Shown here piece after piece: positions 43,908-51,727 of a DNA stretch of 64,000 nt. Below the pieces are notes generated by a model. It saw only the letters and a program-made list of their open reading frames with translations. It did not search any database and had not been told where the DNA came from. The first letter of the stretch is position 1. Every line of letters begins with the position of its first letter. Source of the stretch: Micromonospora sp. WMMD812 (GTDB taxonomy: Bacteria > Actinomycetota > Actinomycetes > Mycobacteriales > Micromonosporaceae); NCBI RefSeq assembly GCF_027497215.1, contig NZ_CP114904.1:3680001-3744000 (forward strand). The letters are read 5' to 3'. A program made the translations under genes and the position numbers.

Positions 43908-45311
43908 TCATGCGACGGCCGGCGACCCCGTGCCGACGCGCGGGTAGCCGGGGGCGTGCCGCGACCACGGGGCGGCCATCTCGAACTGGCCGGCCACCCC
44001 CAGCAGCAGCAGCTCCGAGCCGGGCGGCCCGACCAGTTGCACCGCCACCGGCAGGCCGTCCGGGCGGCGGCCCACCGGCACCACGATCGACGGCAGGCCG
44101 GCAATGTTCCACGGCGCCGCGTACGGGGCGTACCGGATGTTGGCCGCCATGTTGGCGCGCCAGGACCGGCCGGACCAGGCGGTGGCCTCCGGCGGCGCGC
44201 CCGCCAGCGCCGGCGTGAGCAGCAGGTCGACCGAGTGGTCGGTGAAGAAGCCGATGGACCGTTCCCGCCAGGCCGTCCGGTCGGCCTCCCGCACGTACCC
44301 GCGCCGCTGCGCCCACTCGCCGAGCGCCACGTGCCGGCGGCTGCGCGGCTGGAGGTCGCGCCGCGCGATGCCGGCGGCTTCGACGTCGGCAGCGGCCGCG
44401 GCGAACCAGGTCGCGAGCCCCTTCAGACCGAGCTTGGTCGGGTAGACCGGGTCGGCCGGCACGGTGTCGTGGCCGGCGGCGGCGAGCAGGCGGCCCGCGG
44501 TGGCGACGGCGTCCCGGTTCGGCGCGTCCGGGGAGACCCCACGCACCGGCGAGCGGAGCGAGACACCCACCCGCAGCCGCTGCGGCGGCACCAGCTTCTC
44601 CGGACGCCGACCGGCGAGCACCGAGAAGCCGACCGCCGCGTCGGCGACCGTGGTGGTCAGCATGCCGTGCTCGACGAGGCCGAACCAGTCTTCCGCGCCG
44701 AGCTGGCGCGGGATGACGCCCCGGCCGGGCTTGAGCCCGACCAGGCCGCAGCAGGCCGCCGGGATGCGGATGGAGCCGAGGCCGTCGTTGCCGTGCGCGA
44801 TCGGCACCAGGCCGGCGGCCACGGCCGCCGCCGCACCGCCGGAGGAGCCGCCCGGGGTACGCCGGACGTCCCACGGGTTGCGGGTCACCGCGGTGTCGTC
44901 GTCGGTGAGCGCCCAGAGGCCGAGCTCGGGCATCCGGGTCACCCCGAGGATCACCGCCCCGGCGCCGCGCAGCCGGCGGACCACCTCGTGGTCGAACTCG
45001 GCCACCGGCGTACGCGCGGCGACCGAGCCGTTCCAGGTGGGCAGGCCGGCGACCGGAGTGTTCTCCTTGACCGCCACGGGCACCCCGGCCAGTGGAAGGT
45101 TGGCCAGGTCCTCCTGTTCGTCGACCTTCTCCGCCTCGGTGATCGCCTCCCCGCCGCGTACCGTGCGGAACGCAGCGAGGTCGGCGTCGGCCCGGGCGAT
45201 GTGGTCGAGGTGGTCCGCCACGACCTGGGTGGCGGAGACGTCGCCCCGCCGCACGCCGCGGGCGATCTGCTTGGCGGTCGCCCCGACCCAGGTCGGCATG
45301 ATGTCCTGCAC
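43908..45311 (-). CDS. Amidase-signature family hydrolase
   Basis: 467-residue amidase-signature serine hydrolase. The Ser-cisSer-Lys triad is visible: Lys in VAVKENTPVAG (about 83-93), the cis-serine in TPGGSSGGAAAAVAAG, and the nucleophile in GNDGLGSIRIPAACCG (about 174-189). Substrate unknown; fatty acid amides, indoleacetamide and amino-acid amides are used by relatives. GTG 45311 is chosen because GGGAGG lies 6 nt upstream. It begins 22 bp after metB and is probably in the same operon. GatA is excluded because the glutamyl-tRNA amidotransferase partners are absent. Confidence 0.9.
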   Translation of the reverse strand: MQDIMPTWVGATAKQIARGVRRGDVSATQVVADHLDHIARADADLAAFRTVRGGEAITEAEKVDEQEDLANLPLAGVPVAVKENTPVAGLPTWNGSVAARTPVAEFDHEVVRRLRGAGAVILGVTRMPELGLWALTDDDTAVTRNPWDVRRTPGGSSGGAAAAVAAGLVPIAHGNDGLGSIRIPAACCGLVGLKPGRGVIPRQLGAEDWFGLVEHGMLTTTVADAAVGFSVLAGRRPEKLVPPQRLRVGVSLRSPVRGVSPDAPNRDAVATAGRLLAAAGHDTVPADPVYPTKLGLKGLATWFAAAAADVEAAGIARRDLQPRSRRHVALGEWAQRRGYVREADRTAWRERSIGFFTDHSVDLLLTPALAGAPPEATAWSGRSWRANMAANIRYAPYAAPWNIAGLPSIVVPVGRRPDGLPVAVQLVGPPGSELLLLGVAGQFEMAAPWSRHAPGYPRVGTGSPAVA

Positions 45312-45333
45312 GGCCACCCTCCCCAGCCAGCGG

Positions 45334-46476
45334 TCAGCCCAGCGCCTGCTCCAGATCGGCGAGCAGGTCGTCGACCGTCTCGATGCCGACAGACAGTCGC
45401 ACGAGATCGCCGGGAACTTCAAGCGGCGAGCCGGCAGCACTTGCGTGTGTCATCCGGCCCGGGTGCTCGATCAGGGATTCCACCCCGCCGAGCGATTCGG
45501 CGAGGACGAAGAGCTTGGCCCGGTTGCAGATCTCCACCGCGTGCTCCTCGCCACCGGCGGCGCGGAAGGAGATCATGCCGCCGAACCGGCGCATCTGCTT
45601 CGCGGCCACCTCGTGGCCCGGGTGCGAGGGCAGCCCCGGGTAGATCACCTGTGCCACCTTCGCGTGCCCGTCCAGGTACGCGGCCAGCCGCTCGGCGTTG
45701 TCGCAGTGCCGGTCCATCCGTACGCCCAGGGTCTTGATGCCGCGCAGGGTGAGCCAGGCGTCGAACGGTCCGTTGATCGCGCCCATCGCATTCTGGTGGT
45801 AGCGCAGGTCCTCGCCGAGCCCGGCGTCCGCGGCGACCAGCGCGCCACCGACCACGTCGGAGTGTCCGCCGATGTACTTGGTCGTCGAGTGCACCACCAC
45901 GTCGGCGCCGTGCGCGATCGGCTGCTGGAGGTACGGGGAGGCGAAGGTGTTGTCGACCACCAGCAGGGCGCCGGCGTCGTGCGCGACGGCGGCCAGCGCC
46001 GCGAGGTCGGCGATGCCGAGCAGCGGGTTGGTCGGCGTCTCCACCCACACGATCTTCGTGCGGCCGGGGCGGATCGCGGCCCGGATCGCGGCCGGGTCGG
46101 AGACCTTGGCGGGGGTGAAGTCGAGCCCCCACCGCTCCACCACGCGGGCGAAGAGCCGGTAGGTGCCGCCGTACGCGTCGTCGGGGATGACCACGTGGTC
46201 GCCGGGCTTGCAGACGGTGCGCAGCAGGGTGTCCTCGGCGGCGAGGCCGCTGGCGAAGGCGAGGCCGACCGCCCCGCCCTCCAGCGCGGCCAGGCACTCC
46301 TGGAGCGCGTCCCGGGTCGGGTTGCCGGAACGGCTGTACTCGTAACCGAGCCGCGGCGCCCCGACGGCGTCCTGCGCGTACGTGCTGGTCTGGTAGATAG
46401 GTGGGATCACCGCGCCGGTGCGGGCCTCGGGGTCCTGGCCGGCGTGGATGGCGAGCGTCTCGAAGCCGTGGTTCAT
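45334..46476 (-). CDS. metB: Cystathionine gamma-synthase
   Basis: 380-residue PLP enzyme of the Cys/Met metabolism family. It joins O-succinyl- or O-acetyl-homoserine with cysteine to form cystathionine. Hallmarks are the tyrosines of YEYSRSGNPTR (46-56), VVDNTFASPYLQ (173-184) and the PLP lysine K200 in HSTTKYIGGHSD. A very similar sequence can act as cystathionine gamma-lyase; the position, matching metB beside greA in mycobacteria, supports the synthase. ATG 46476 follows TAACGT by 7 nt (leaderless). It leads a likely operon with amidase, DUF4328 and ilvA. Confidence 0.9.
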   Translation of the reverse strand: MNHGFETLAIHAGQDPEARTGAVIPPIYQTSTYAQDAVGAPRLGYEYSRSGNPTRDALQECLAALEGGAVGLAFASGLAAEDTLLRTVCKPGDHVVIPDDAYGGTYRLFARVVERWGLDFTPAKVSDPAAIRAAIRPGRTKIVWVETPTNPLLGIADLAALAAVAHDAGALLVVDNTFASPYLQQPIAHGADVVVHSTTKYIGGHSDVVGGALVAADAGLGEDLRYHQNAMGAINGPFDAWLTLRGIKTLGVRMDRHCDNAERLAAYLDGHAKVAQVIYPGLPSHPGHEVAAKQMRRFGGMISFRAAGGEEHAVEICNRAKLFVLAESLGGVESLIEHPGRMTHASAAGSPLEVPGDLVRLSVGIETVDDLLADLEQALG

Positions 46477-46483
46477 TCCCGTG

Positions 46484-46489
46484 ACGTTA
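46484..46489 (-). promoter_or_regulatory. Leaderless -10 element of metB
   Basis: TAACGT on the minus strand ends 7 nt before ATG 46476. A leaderless metB mRNA leaves no room for an S-box riboswitch. Confidence 0.5.
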
Positions 46490-46559
46490 GTCCGCCACCT
46501 CGTCCCGATGCGGGGAACCCGGAGGCGGGTCACGCCAGCAGCCTGTCGTAGGGGTCGGT

Positions 46560-46565
46560 GATACT
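46560..46565 (+). promoter_or_regulatory. Leaderless -10 element of the AbiEii-module
   Basis: GATACT (within TGATACTGG) ends 6 nt before GTG 46572 and drives the two-gene module. Confidence 0.5.
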
Positions 46566-46571
46566 GGCTCG

Positions 46572-46898
46572 GTGACCTCGACCGGCCTCCCCTCCCGCCT
46601 GATCGGCGCGGCCGACCGCATCCCGGCCTCGCTCGACGAGCTGACCGGCCCGGATCACGGCCGGGTCGAGCTTCCCGTCCGGCTCGCCTGGTCCGGGCCG
46701 AGCGACTTCGTCGTCGACGACCCAGGGCAACGGCTGACGCTCTACTGCCTCCTGCTCGACTGCGGGCAACGCGACGACGTCGTCCGCTACGTGAATGCCC
46801 GGCTGCTGCGTCAGGACTGGCCACGCATCCGCCGGCTGACCGCCCGGCGGATGATCTCCCTCTGGGAGCAGTTGCTGCCCGATCTCGCCGGCGCCTGA
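46572..46898 (+). CDS. Small partner (antitoxin candidate) of the AbiEii-like protein
   Basis: 108-residue acidic-then-basic protein with predicted helices in the second half (RLTLYCLLLDCGQRDDVVRY and ARLLRQDWPRIRRLTARRMI). It lacks the winged helix of AbiEi antitoxins and is about half their length. It starts at GTG 46572, 6 nt after GATACT (leaderless), and its stop overlaps the next start codon (TGATG), a typical toxin-antitoxin gene order and coupling. The family is not one I can name. The antitoxin role is inferred purely from context. Confidence 0.75.
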   Translation: MTSTGLPSRLIGAADRIPASLDELTGPDHGRVELPVRLAWSGPSDFVVDDPGQRLTLYCLLLDCGQRDDVVRYVNARLLRQDWPRIRRLTARRMISLWEQLLPDLAGA

Positions 46899-47590
46899 TG
46901 GAACCCCTGCACCGCCGGCTACTCGAGATCGGCTTCGAGGCCGGTGACGATCTCGGTCTGGTGCTGGCCGGCGGGTACGCGATGTGCGCACACGAGTTGC
47001 TGGACCGACCGTCACAGGACATCGACTTCGCCACCGCCTCCGCACTCCCGCTTCCGGAGGTGGCGGACCGACTCGCCGCGGCATTCGCGAATGCCGGTTT
47101 CTCCGCCTCGATCATCGAGGTCACACCTCGAATGGGCCGCCTGGTCGTCTCGGACGCCACGGGCACTTGTGAAGTTGACCTGCTCAAGGAGGCACTCGGG
47201 CCACCGGCCAGGTTGACCGTCGGCCCGGTCGTCGCCTTCGACGACGCGGTCGGGCTCAAGATGCGCGCCCTCCATGACCGTGCGGCTCACCGTGACTTCA
47301 TCGACATCCGCGCCGCGAACAGCCGGCTCGAATGGGCCGAGCTGGAACGGCTGGGCGCCCGTCATACCGGGGACTTCTCGCTGGAGGAGTTGGCCGACAG
47401 ACTCGGTGCCGTCGACGAGCGGGACGAGCGCACCTTCCGGTCGTACGGGCTCGGCGACTCCGAGATCGACGAGCTGCGAGGCTGGGCGCGACGGTGGGAG
47501 GCGGACATCAGGGCCCGCCTGGCGAGCGGCGAGACCGGGCCGGTCGGGGTCGTCGAGAGTGAGTGGGACAGCTACCTGGACGGGCGGTGA
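46898..47590 (+). CDS. AbiEii/AbiGii-type nucleotidyltransferase (toxin candidate)
   Basis: 230-residue DNA-polymerase-beta-fold nucleotidyltransferase. Motif order agrees with AbiEii: LAGGYAM (G25, G26), the metal pair in SQDIDF (D41, D43), a third acid in CEVDLL (D94) and the basic segment [18 protein letters not shown] (K121, R132, D133). AbiEii toxins modify tRNA acceptor ends and arrest growth, sometimes giving phage resistance. It is coupled by a TGATG overlap to a small upstream partner. GC content matches neighbours, so recent transfer is not evident. Substrate untested; it might instead be a housekeeping nucleotidyltransferase. Confidence 0.85.
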   Translation: MEPLHRRLLEIGFEAGDDLGLVLAGGYAMCAHELLDRPSQDIDFATASALPLPEVADRLAAAFANAGFSASIIEVTPRMGRLVVSDATGTCEVDLLKEALGPPARLTVGPVVAFDDAVGLKMRALHDRAAHRDFIDIRAANSRLEWAELERLGARHTGDFSLEELADRLGAVDERDERTFRSYGLGDSEIDELRGWARRWEADIRARLASGETGPVGVVESEWDSYLDGR

Positions 47591-47630
47591 CCGCGCCGGG
47601 CGGGACGGGGCGCTCCGCAGCCGGCCGCAC

Positions 47631-47636
47631 TAACCT
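47631..47636 (+). promoter_or_regulatory. Leaderless -10 element of the HIT gene
   Basis: TAACCT ends 6 nt before GTG 47643. Confidence 0.45.
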
Positions 47637-47642
47637 GGGCCG

Positions 47643-48053
47643 GTGGCCGGGTGTGTGTTCTGCGGGATCGTGGCGGGTGACGTGCCCGCGTTCCGGGTTG
47701 TCGACGAGCCGGACGGCGTGGCGTTCCTGGACACCCGGCCGGTGTTCAAGGGCCACGTGCTGGTGGTGCCGCGTACCCACCTGGTGACGCTCGCCGACCT
47801 CCCGCCGGCGTCGCTCCCCGGCTACTTCGGGCTGGTGCAGCGGGTGGCCGTGGCGGTGGAGGCCGGTCTGGGAGCCGGTGGGACCTTCGTGGCGATGAAC
47901 AACCGGGTGTCCCAGTCCGTCCCGCACCTGCACACCCATGTCGTGCCGCGGACGAAGGGCGACGGGCTGCGCGGCTTCTTCTGGCCCCGCACCCGCTACA
48001 CCGACGACACCGAGGCCCAGGCCTACGCCGACCGCGTGGCCGCCGCGCTCTGA
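47643..48053 (+). CDS. HIT-family nucleotide-binding hydrolase
   Basis: 136-residue histidine-triad protein of the Hint type. It opens [13 protein letters not shown], with C4 and C7 likely binding zinc, and ends with the triad PHLHTHVVP (about 97-105). These enzymes hydrolyse AMP-lysine or other nucleoside phosphoramidates and diadenosine compounds. GTG 47643 follows TAACCT by 6 nt, so the mRNA is probably leaderless. It is monocistronic, with an intergenic gap before msrA. Confidence 0.92.
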   Translation: MAGCVFCGIVAGDVPAFRVVDEPDGVAFLDTRPVFKGHVLVVPRTHLVTLADLPPASLPGYFGLVQRVAVAVEAGLGAGGTFVAMNNRVSQSVPHLHTHVVPRTKGDGLRGFFWPRTRYTDDTEAQAYADRVAAAL

Positions 48054-48143
48054 GCGAGGTGGGGCCTGACTCAGCGTGGCGCGGGTAAGGAAGCGAGGCC
48101 CCCTGGTGTTGCACGCTGGGAGAGGTAGGAGAGGAGTCCCACC

Positions 48144-48806
<663 letters not shown>

Positions 48807-48927
48807 TCTCACCCGAACGCCGTCCGTCGCCCGCGGCCCCGCGCCGCGGGCGACGCGCATTCCCGCCGGCCGTGTGATCGAAATCCGTTGCCGGGCCCCG
48901 CGGCGTCTGGATAGCGTGGCCGTACAC

Positions 48928-48942
48928 GGGAAAGGAGGTGGT
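48928..48942 (+). promoter_or_regulatory. Exceptionally long Shine-Dalgarno sequence
   Basis: GGGAAAGGAGGTGGTC matches the complement of the 16S rRNA 3' tail over nearly its whole length. It is followed after 10 nt (from AGGAGG) by a TTG-initiated 12-codon frame. No other ribosome site in the window approaches this strength. Confidence 0.7.
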
Positions 48943-48948
48943 CCAGAC

Positions 48949-48987
48949 TTGTATAGCAATCGGACTCGTGAGGTGGCTGTCCGCTAG
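48949..48987 (+). CDS. 12-codon micro-ORF (leader peptide candidate) upstream of rnz
   Basis: TTG start, 12 codons and a TAG stop encode [12 protein letters not shown], with three arginines. It is placed 10 nt after an unusually strong ribosome site. It ends 190 bp before the RNase Z start, and the intervening RNA can fold into several hairpins (48991-49003 and 49088-49150). It is too short for normal gene finding. A regulatory leader peptide is the natural reading, but a different start codon, or an RNA-only element using the ribosome site, is possible. Confidence 0.5.
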   Translation: MYSNRTREVAVR

Positions 48988-48990
48988 CCG

Positions 48991-49150
48991 CTGTCCTCGA
49001 CAGTGATTCACGTCCGCCGCGAGGCGGGCACAGGCACGATCGTCGAGACCGTGTGGCAGCGGTGCGGCGAAACCACGACAGCCACCCGACCCCCGGGGTG
49101 CCGGCCTCAGTCCAGCCGGCCCGCGCGCGAGCGCGGAAACCCCGGGGGTC
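48991..49150 (+). promoter_or_regulatory. Structured leader region of the RNase Z gene
   Basis: Between the micro-ORF and rnz are a small hairpin (CTGTC-CTC-GACAG at 48991-49003) and a long-range 11-bp stem pairing GACCCCCGGGG (49088-49098) with its complement at 49140-49150. The latter encloses smaller stems (GCCGGC arms, CGCGC arms). The rnz ribosome site GGAGGGG begins 15 nt beyond the last stem. Attenuation or translational control is plausible; no known riboswitch class is recognised. Confidence 0.45.
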
Positions 49151-49177
49151 GCTTCATACGCAGCGGAGGGGCACGCC

Positions 49178-50107
49178 GTGTCGATGCGCGAGCTGGTGGT
49201 GCTCGGGACGGCCAGCCAGGCGCCGACCCGGCAGCGCAACCACAACGGGTACGTGCTGCGCTGGGACGACGAGGTGATCCTCTTCGACCCCGGCGAGGGC
49301 AGCCAGCGGCAGTTGCTGCACACGACGGTGACCGCGACCGACCTGACCCGGATCTGCGTCACCCACTTCCACGGCGACCACTGCCTGGGCCTGCCCGGCA
49401 CCATCCAGCGGCTCTCCCTGGACCGGGTGCCGCACCCGGTGGCGGTGCACTTTCCGGCCGGCGGCGCGGAGTACTTCGCCCGGCTCCGGCACGCGTCCAG
49501 CTTCTACGAGACCGCCGAGTTGCGGGTCGAGCCGATCGAGGCGGACGGCCAACGGATCCCGCTGGGTTGCGGCACCCTGGAGGCCCGCCGGCTGCGGCAC
49601 CCGATCGAGACGTACGGCTACCGCCTGGTCGAGCCGGACGGCTGCCGGATGTTGCCGGAGAAGCTGGCCGCGTACGGCATCGGCGGCCCGGCCGTCGGGG
49701 AGCTGATCCGCGTCGGCCACCTCGACCTCGACGGGCGCCGGGTCACCCGCGACGAGGTGAGCGTCCCCCGGCCGGGGCAGCGGTTCGCCTTCGTCATGGA
49801 CAGCGGCCTGTGCGACGGGGTCTACGCCCTGGCCGAGCACGCGGATCTGCTGGTCATCGAGTCGACCTTCCTCGACTCCGAGGCCGCGCTCGCCGCCGAG
49901 GTCGGGCACCTCACCGCGGCGCAGGCCGCCCGGGTGGCGGCCGAGTCGGGGGTACGCCGGCTGGTGCTCACCCACTTCTCGCAGCGCTACGCCGACCCCC
50001 GCCGGTTCCTCGACGAGGCCCGGGCGCACTTCGACGGCGACCTGGTGATCGCCGAGGACCTGACCACCGTCCAGGTCCCGCCACGGCGGGTACCCTCGCC
50101 CGGGTGA
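49178..50107 (+). CDS. rnz: Ribonuclease Z
   Basis: 309-residue metallo-beta-lactamase-fold RNase that trims the 3' ends of tRNA precursors. The two-metal motif [11 protein letters not shown] supplies H63, H65, D67 and H68, and [10 protein letters not shown] and [10 protein letters not shown] carry further ligands. GTG 49178 has GGAGGG 7 nt upstream. The length fits the short bacterial form. It overlaps the acetyltransferase gene by four bases (GTGA). It is preceded by a structured leader with a micro-ORF. tRNAs that lack an encoded CCA, such as the bldA-type tRNA here, are typical substrates. Confidence 0.93.
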   Translation: MSMRELVVLGTASQAPTRQRNHNGYVLRWDDEVILFDPGEGSQRQLLHTTVTATDLTRICVTHFHGDHCLGLPGTIQRLSLDRVPHPVAVHFPAGGAEYFARLRHASSFYETAELRVEPIEADGQRIPLGCGTLEARRLRHPIETYGYRLVEPDGCRMLPEKLAAYGIGGPAVGELIRVGHLDLDGRRVTRDEVSVPRPGQRFAFVMDSGLCDGVYALAEHADLLVIESTFLDSEAALAAEVGHLTAAQAARVAAESGVRRLVLTHFSQRYADPRRFLDEARAHFDGDLVIAEDLTTVQVPPRRVPSPG

Positions 50108-50613
50108 CCGTCACGCTGCGCCGGGCCGCCACCGACGACCTCCTGGCGATCGGCGCGCTGCACCAACGCTCCCGGCTCGCGGCGTACTCGTCCTTCCTGC
50201 CGGCGGAGGCGCTGGCCGAGCCGACGCCCGAGGCGATGGGGCGGTACTGGGCCGAGCGGTGGAGCTGGGAGTCGGACACCCACCTGATGACCGTCGCCGA
50301 GCGGGACGGCGGGCTGGTCGGCTTCAGCTACGTCGGCCCGGACGACGACGGCGACCCGGCGACCGGCCTGCTCTACGCGATCCACCTCGACCCGGCCGAG
50401 CGGGGACGCGGCGTCGGCCGGGAGCTGATGATCGACGCCCTGGCCACCATGCGGGGCCGCGGCTGGCGGCGGGCGGCGCTCTGGGTGCTCGCCGAGAACG
50501 GCCATGCCCGGCGCTTCTACGAGCGCGGCGGCTGGTCGGCGGCCGGGGTGGAGCGGGAGGACGCGATCGGGTCGGCGGTCACCACCCAGCTGCGCTACAC
50601 GCGTCCGCTGTGA
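50104..50613 (+). CDS. GNAT-family N-acetyltransferase
   Basis: 169-residue GCN5-related acetyltransferase. The acetyl-CoA loop is in [19 protein letters not shown] (about 98-116, RGRGVG), and the C-terminal strand/helix [13 protein letters not shown] (about 139-151) closes the fold. Substrate unknown. The GTG start overlaps the rnz stop, so it is translationally coupled; a link with tRNA or ribosomal protein acetylation is conceivable but unproved. Confidence 0.9.
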   Translation: MTVTLRRAATDDLLAIGALHQRSRLAAYSSFLPAEALAEPTPEAMGRYWAERWSWESDTHLMTVAERDGGLVGFSYVGPDDDGDPATGLLYAIHLDPAERGRGVGRELMIDALATMRGRGWRRAALWVLAENGHARRFYERGGWSAAGVEREDAIGSAVTTQLRYTRPL

Positions 50614-50691
50614 CCGCCCGCTCCGGGTGACCGCCCGTTCGCTCTGAGCTGATCCGGGCATGCCCGTCGATCCGGCCGCGTTGGCAGGGTC

Positions 50692-51648
50692 ATGGACACC
50701 GAGCACACCGCGCCGGAGCGGGCCGAGGCCGCCGCTCTGGACGCGTACTCCCAGGTGGTCACGACCGTGGCGGCCCGGGTGCTGCCCAGCGTGGCCGCCC
50801 TGTCGGTGCGGACCGCGCGCGGGGCCGGCGCCGGCTCCGCGGTCACCGTGGGCACCGATGGCCTTCTGTTGACGAGCGCACACGTGGTGCAGGGCGCCCG
50901 GGACGGGACGGCCGCCTTCGCCGACGGCACCGAGACCCGGTTCCGGGTGGTCGGCGCCGACCCGCTGTCGGACCTCGCCGTGCTGCGGGTCGAGGAGACC
51001 ACCGTGCCGCCCGTCGAGCTGGGCGACGCCGACGCGCTGCGGATCGGCCAGCTCGTGGTCGCCGTGGGCAACCCCATGGGGCTGGCCGGCTCGGTCACCG
51101 CCGGCGTGGTCTCCGGCCTGGGCCGGTCCCTGCCGGCCCGCGACGGGCGGGTCACCCGCCTCATCGAAGACGTGATCCAGACCGACGCGGCGCTGAACCC
51201 GGGCAACTCCGGCGGTGCGCTGGCCGACTCGACCGGCCGGGTGATCGGGGTGAACACCGCGGTCGCCGGGTACGGGCTCGGGCTGGCGGTGCCGATCAAC
51301 ACCACCACGCAGCAGATCATCGCCGACCTCACCGCCGACGGTCGGGTCCGCCGGGCCTGGCTGGGCGTGGCCGGCGTGCCGGTGCCGCTGCCGCCCGAGG
51401 TGGCCGCGCGCACCGGGCAGCGGCGCGGGTTGCGGGTCGTGGAGGTCGTGCCGGGCAGCCCGGCCGGAACGGCGGGGATCTACCTCGGCGACGTGATCCT
51501 CTCCGCCGGCGGCCGGTCGATCGGCGACGGCCAGGGCCTGCAACGGCTCATGCTCGGCTCGGTGATCGGCACCCGGTTGCCGGTGACCGTGCTGCGCCAG
51601 GGCGCCTTCGTCGACGTGGTGGCGGTGCCCACCGAGCTGACCCGCTGA
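50692..51648 (+). CDS. HtrA-like serine protease with PDZ domain, no membrane anchor
   Basis: 318-residue trypsin-fold protease. The catalytic triad is H64 (LTSAHVV), D94 (LSDLAVL) and S173 (PGNSGGAL). One PDZ domain covers about 225-318 (RGLRVVEVVPGSPAGTAGI, then LGDVILSAGG). Typical actinobacterial HtrA/PepD proteins carry a membrane helix or signal peptide; here the N-terminal 40 residues have none, so the protein looks cytoplasmic. No good ribosome site precedes ATG 50692. It converges on cbs with a terminator between. Confidence 0.9.
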   Translation: MDTEHTAPERAEAAALDAYSQVVTTVAARVLPSVAALSVRTARGAGAGSAVTVGTDGLLLTSAHVVQGARDGTAAFADGTETRFRVVGADPLSDLAVLRVEETTVPPVELGDADALRIGQLVVAVGNPMGLAGSVTAGVVSGLGRSLPARDGRVTRLIEDVIQTDAALNPGNSGGALADSTGRVIGVNTAVAGYGLGLAVPINTTTQQIIADLTADGRVRRAWLGVAGVPVPLPPEVAARTGQRRGLRVVEVVPGSPAGTAGIYLGDVILSAGGRSIGDGQGLQRLMLGSVIGTRLPVTVLRQGAFVDVVAVPTELTR

Positions 51649-51675
51649 CAGCGGCCGCCACCACCGAGCACGGAC

Positions 51676-51714
51676 CGGGCCCCGCGTCGACGTCCGGCGT
51701 CGGCGCGGGGCCCG
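51676..51714. terminator. Bidirectional terminator between htrA-like gene and cbs
   Basis: 11-bp perfect arms CGGGCCCCGCG (51676-51686) and complement (51704-51714) across a 17-nt loop, between gene ends at 51648 and 51728. Confidence 0.65.
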
Positions 51715-51727
51715 TCGTCAGGTCGAC

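Noticed and set aside
46484..46571. S-box (SAM) riboswitch before metB
   Set aside because: The start codon is only 7 nt after the -10 hexamer, so no leader RNA exists to fold.
46572..47590. Recent horizontal transfer of the AbiEii-like module
   Set aside because: GC content and codon use match the flanks, and there are no repeats, integrase or tRNA site beside it; an old resident is just as likely.
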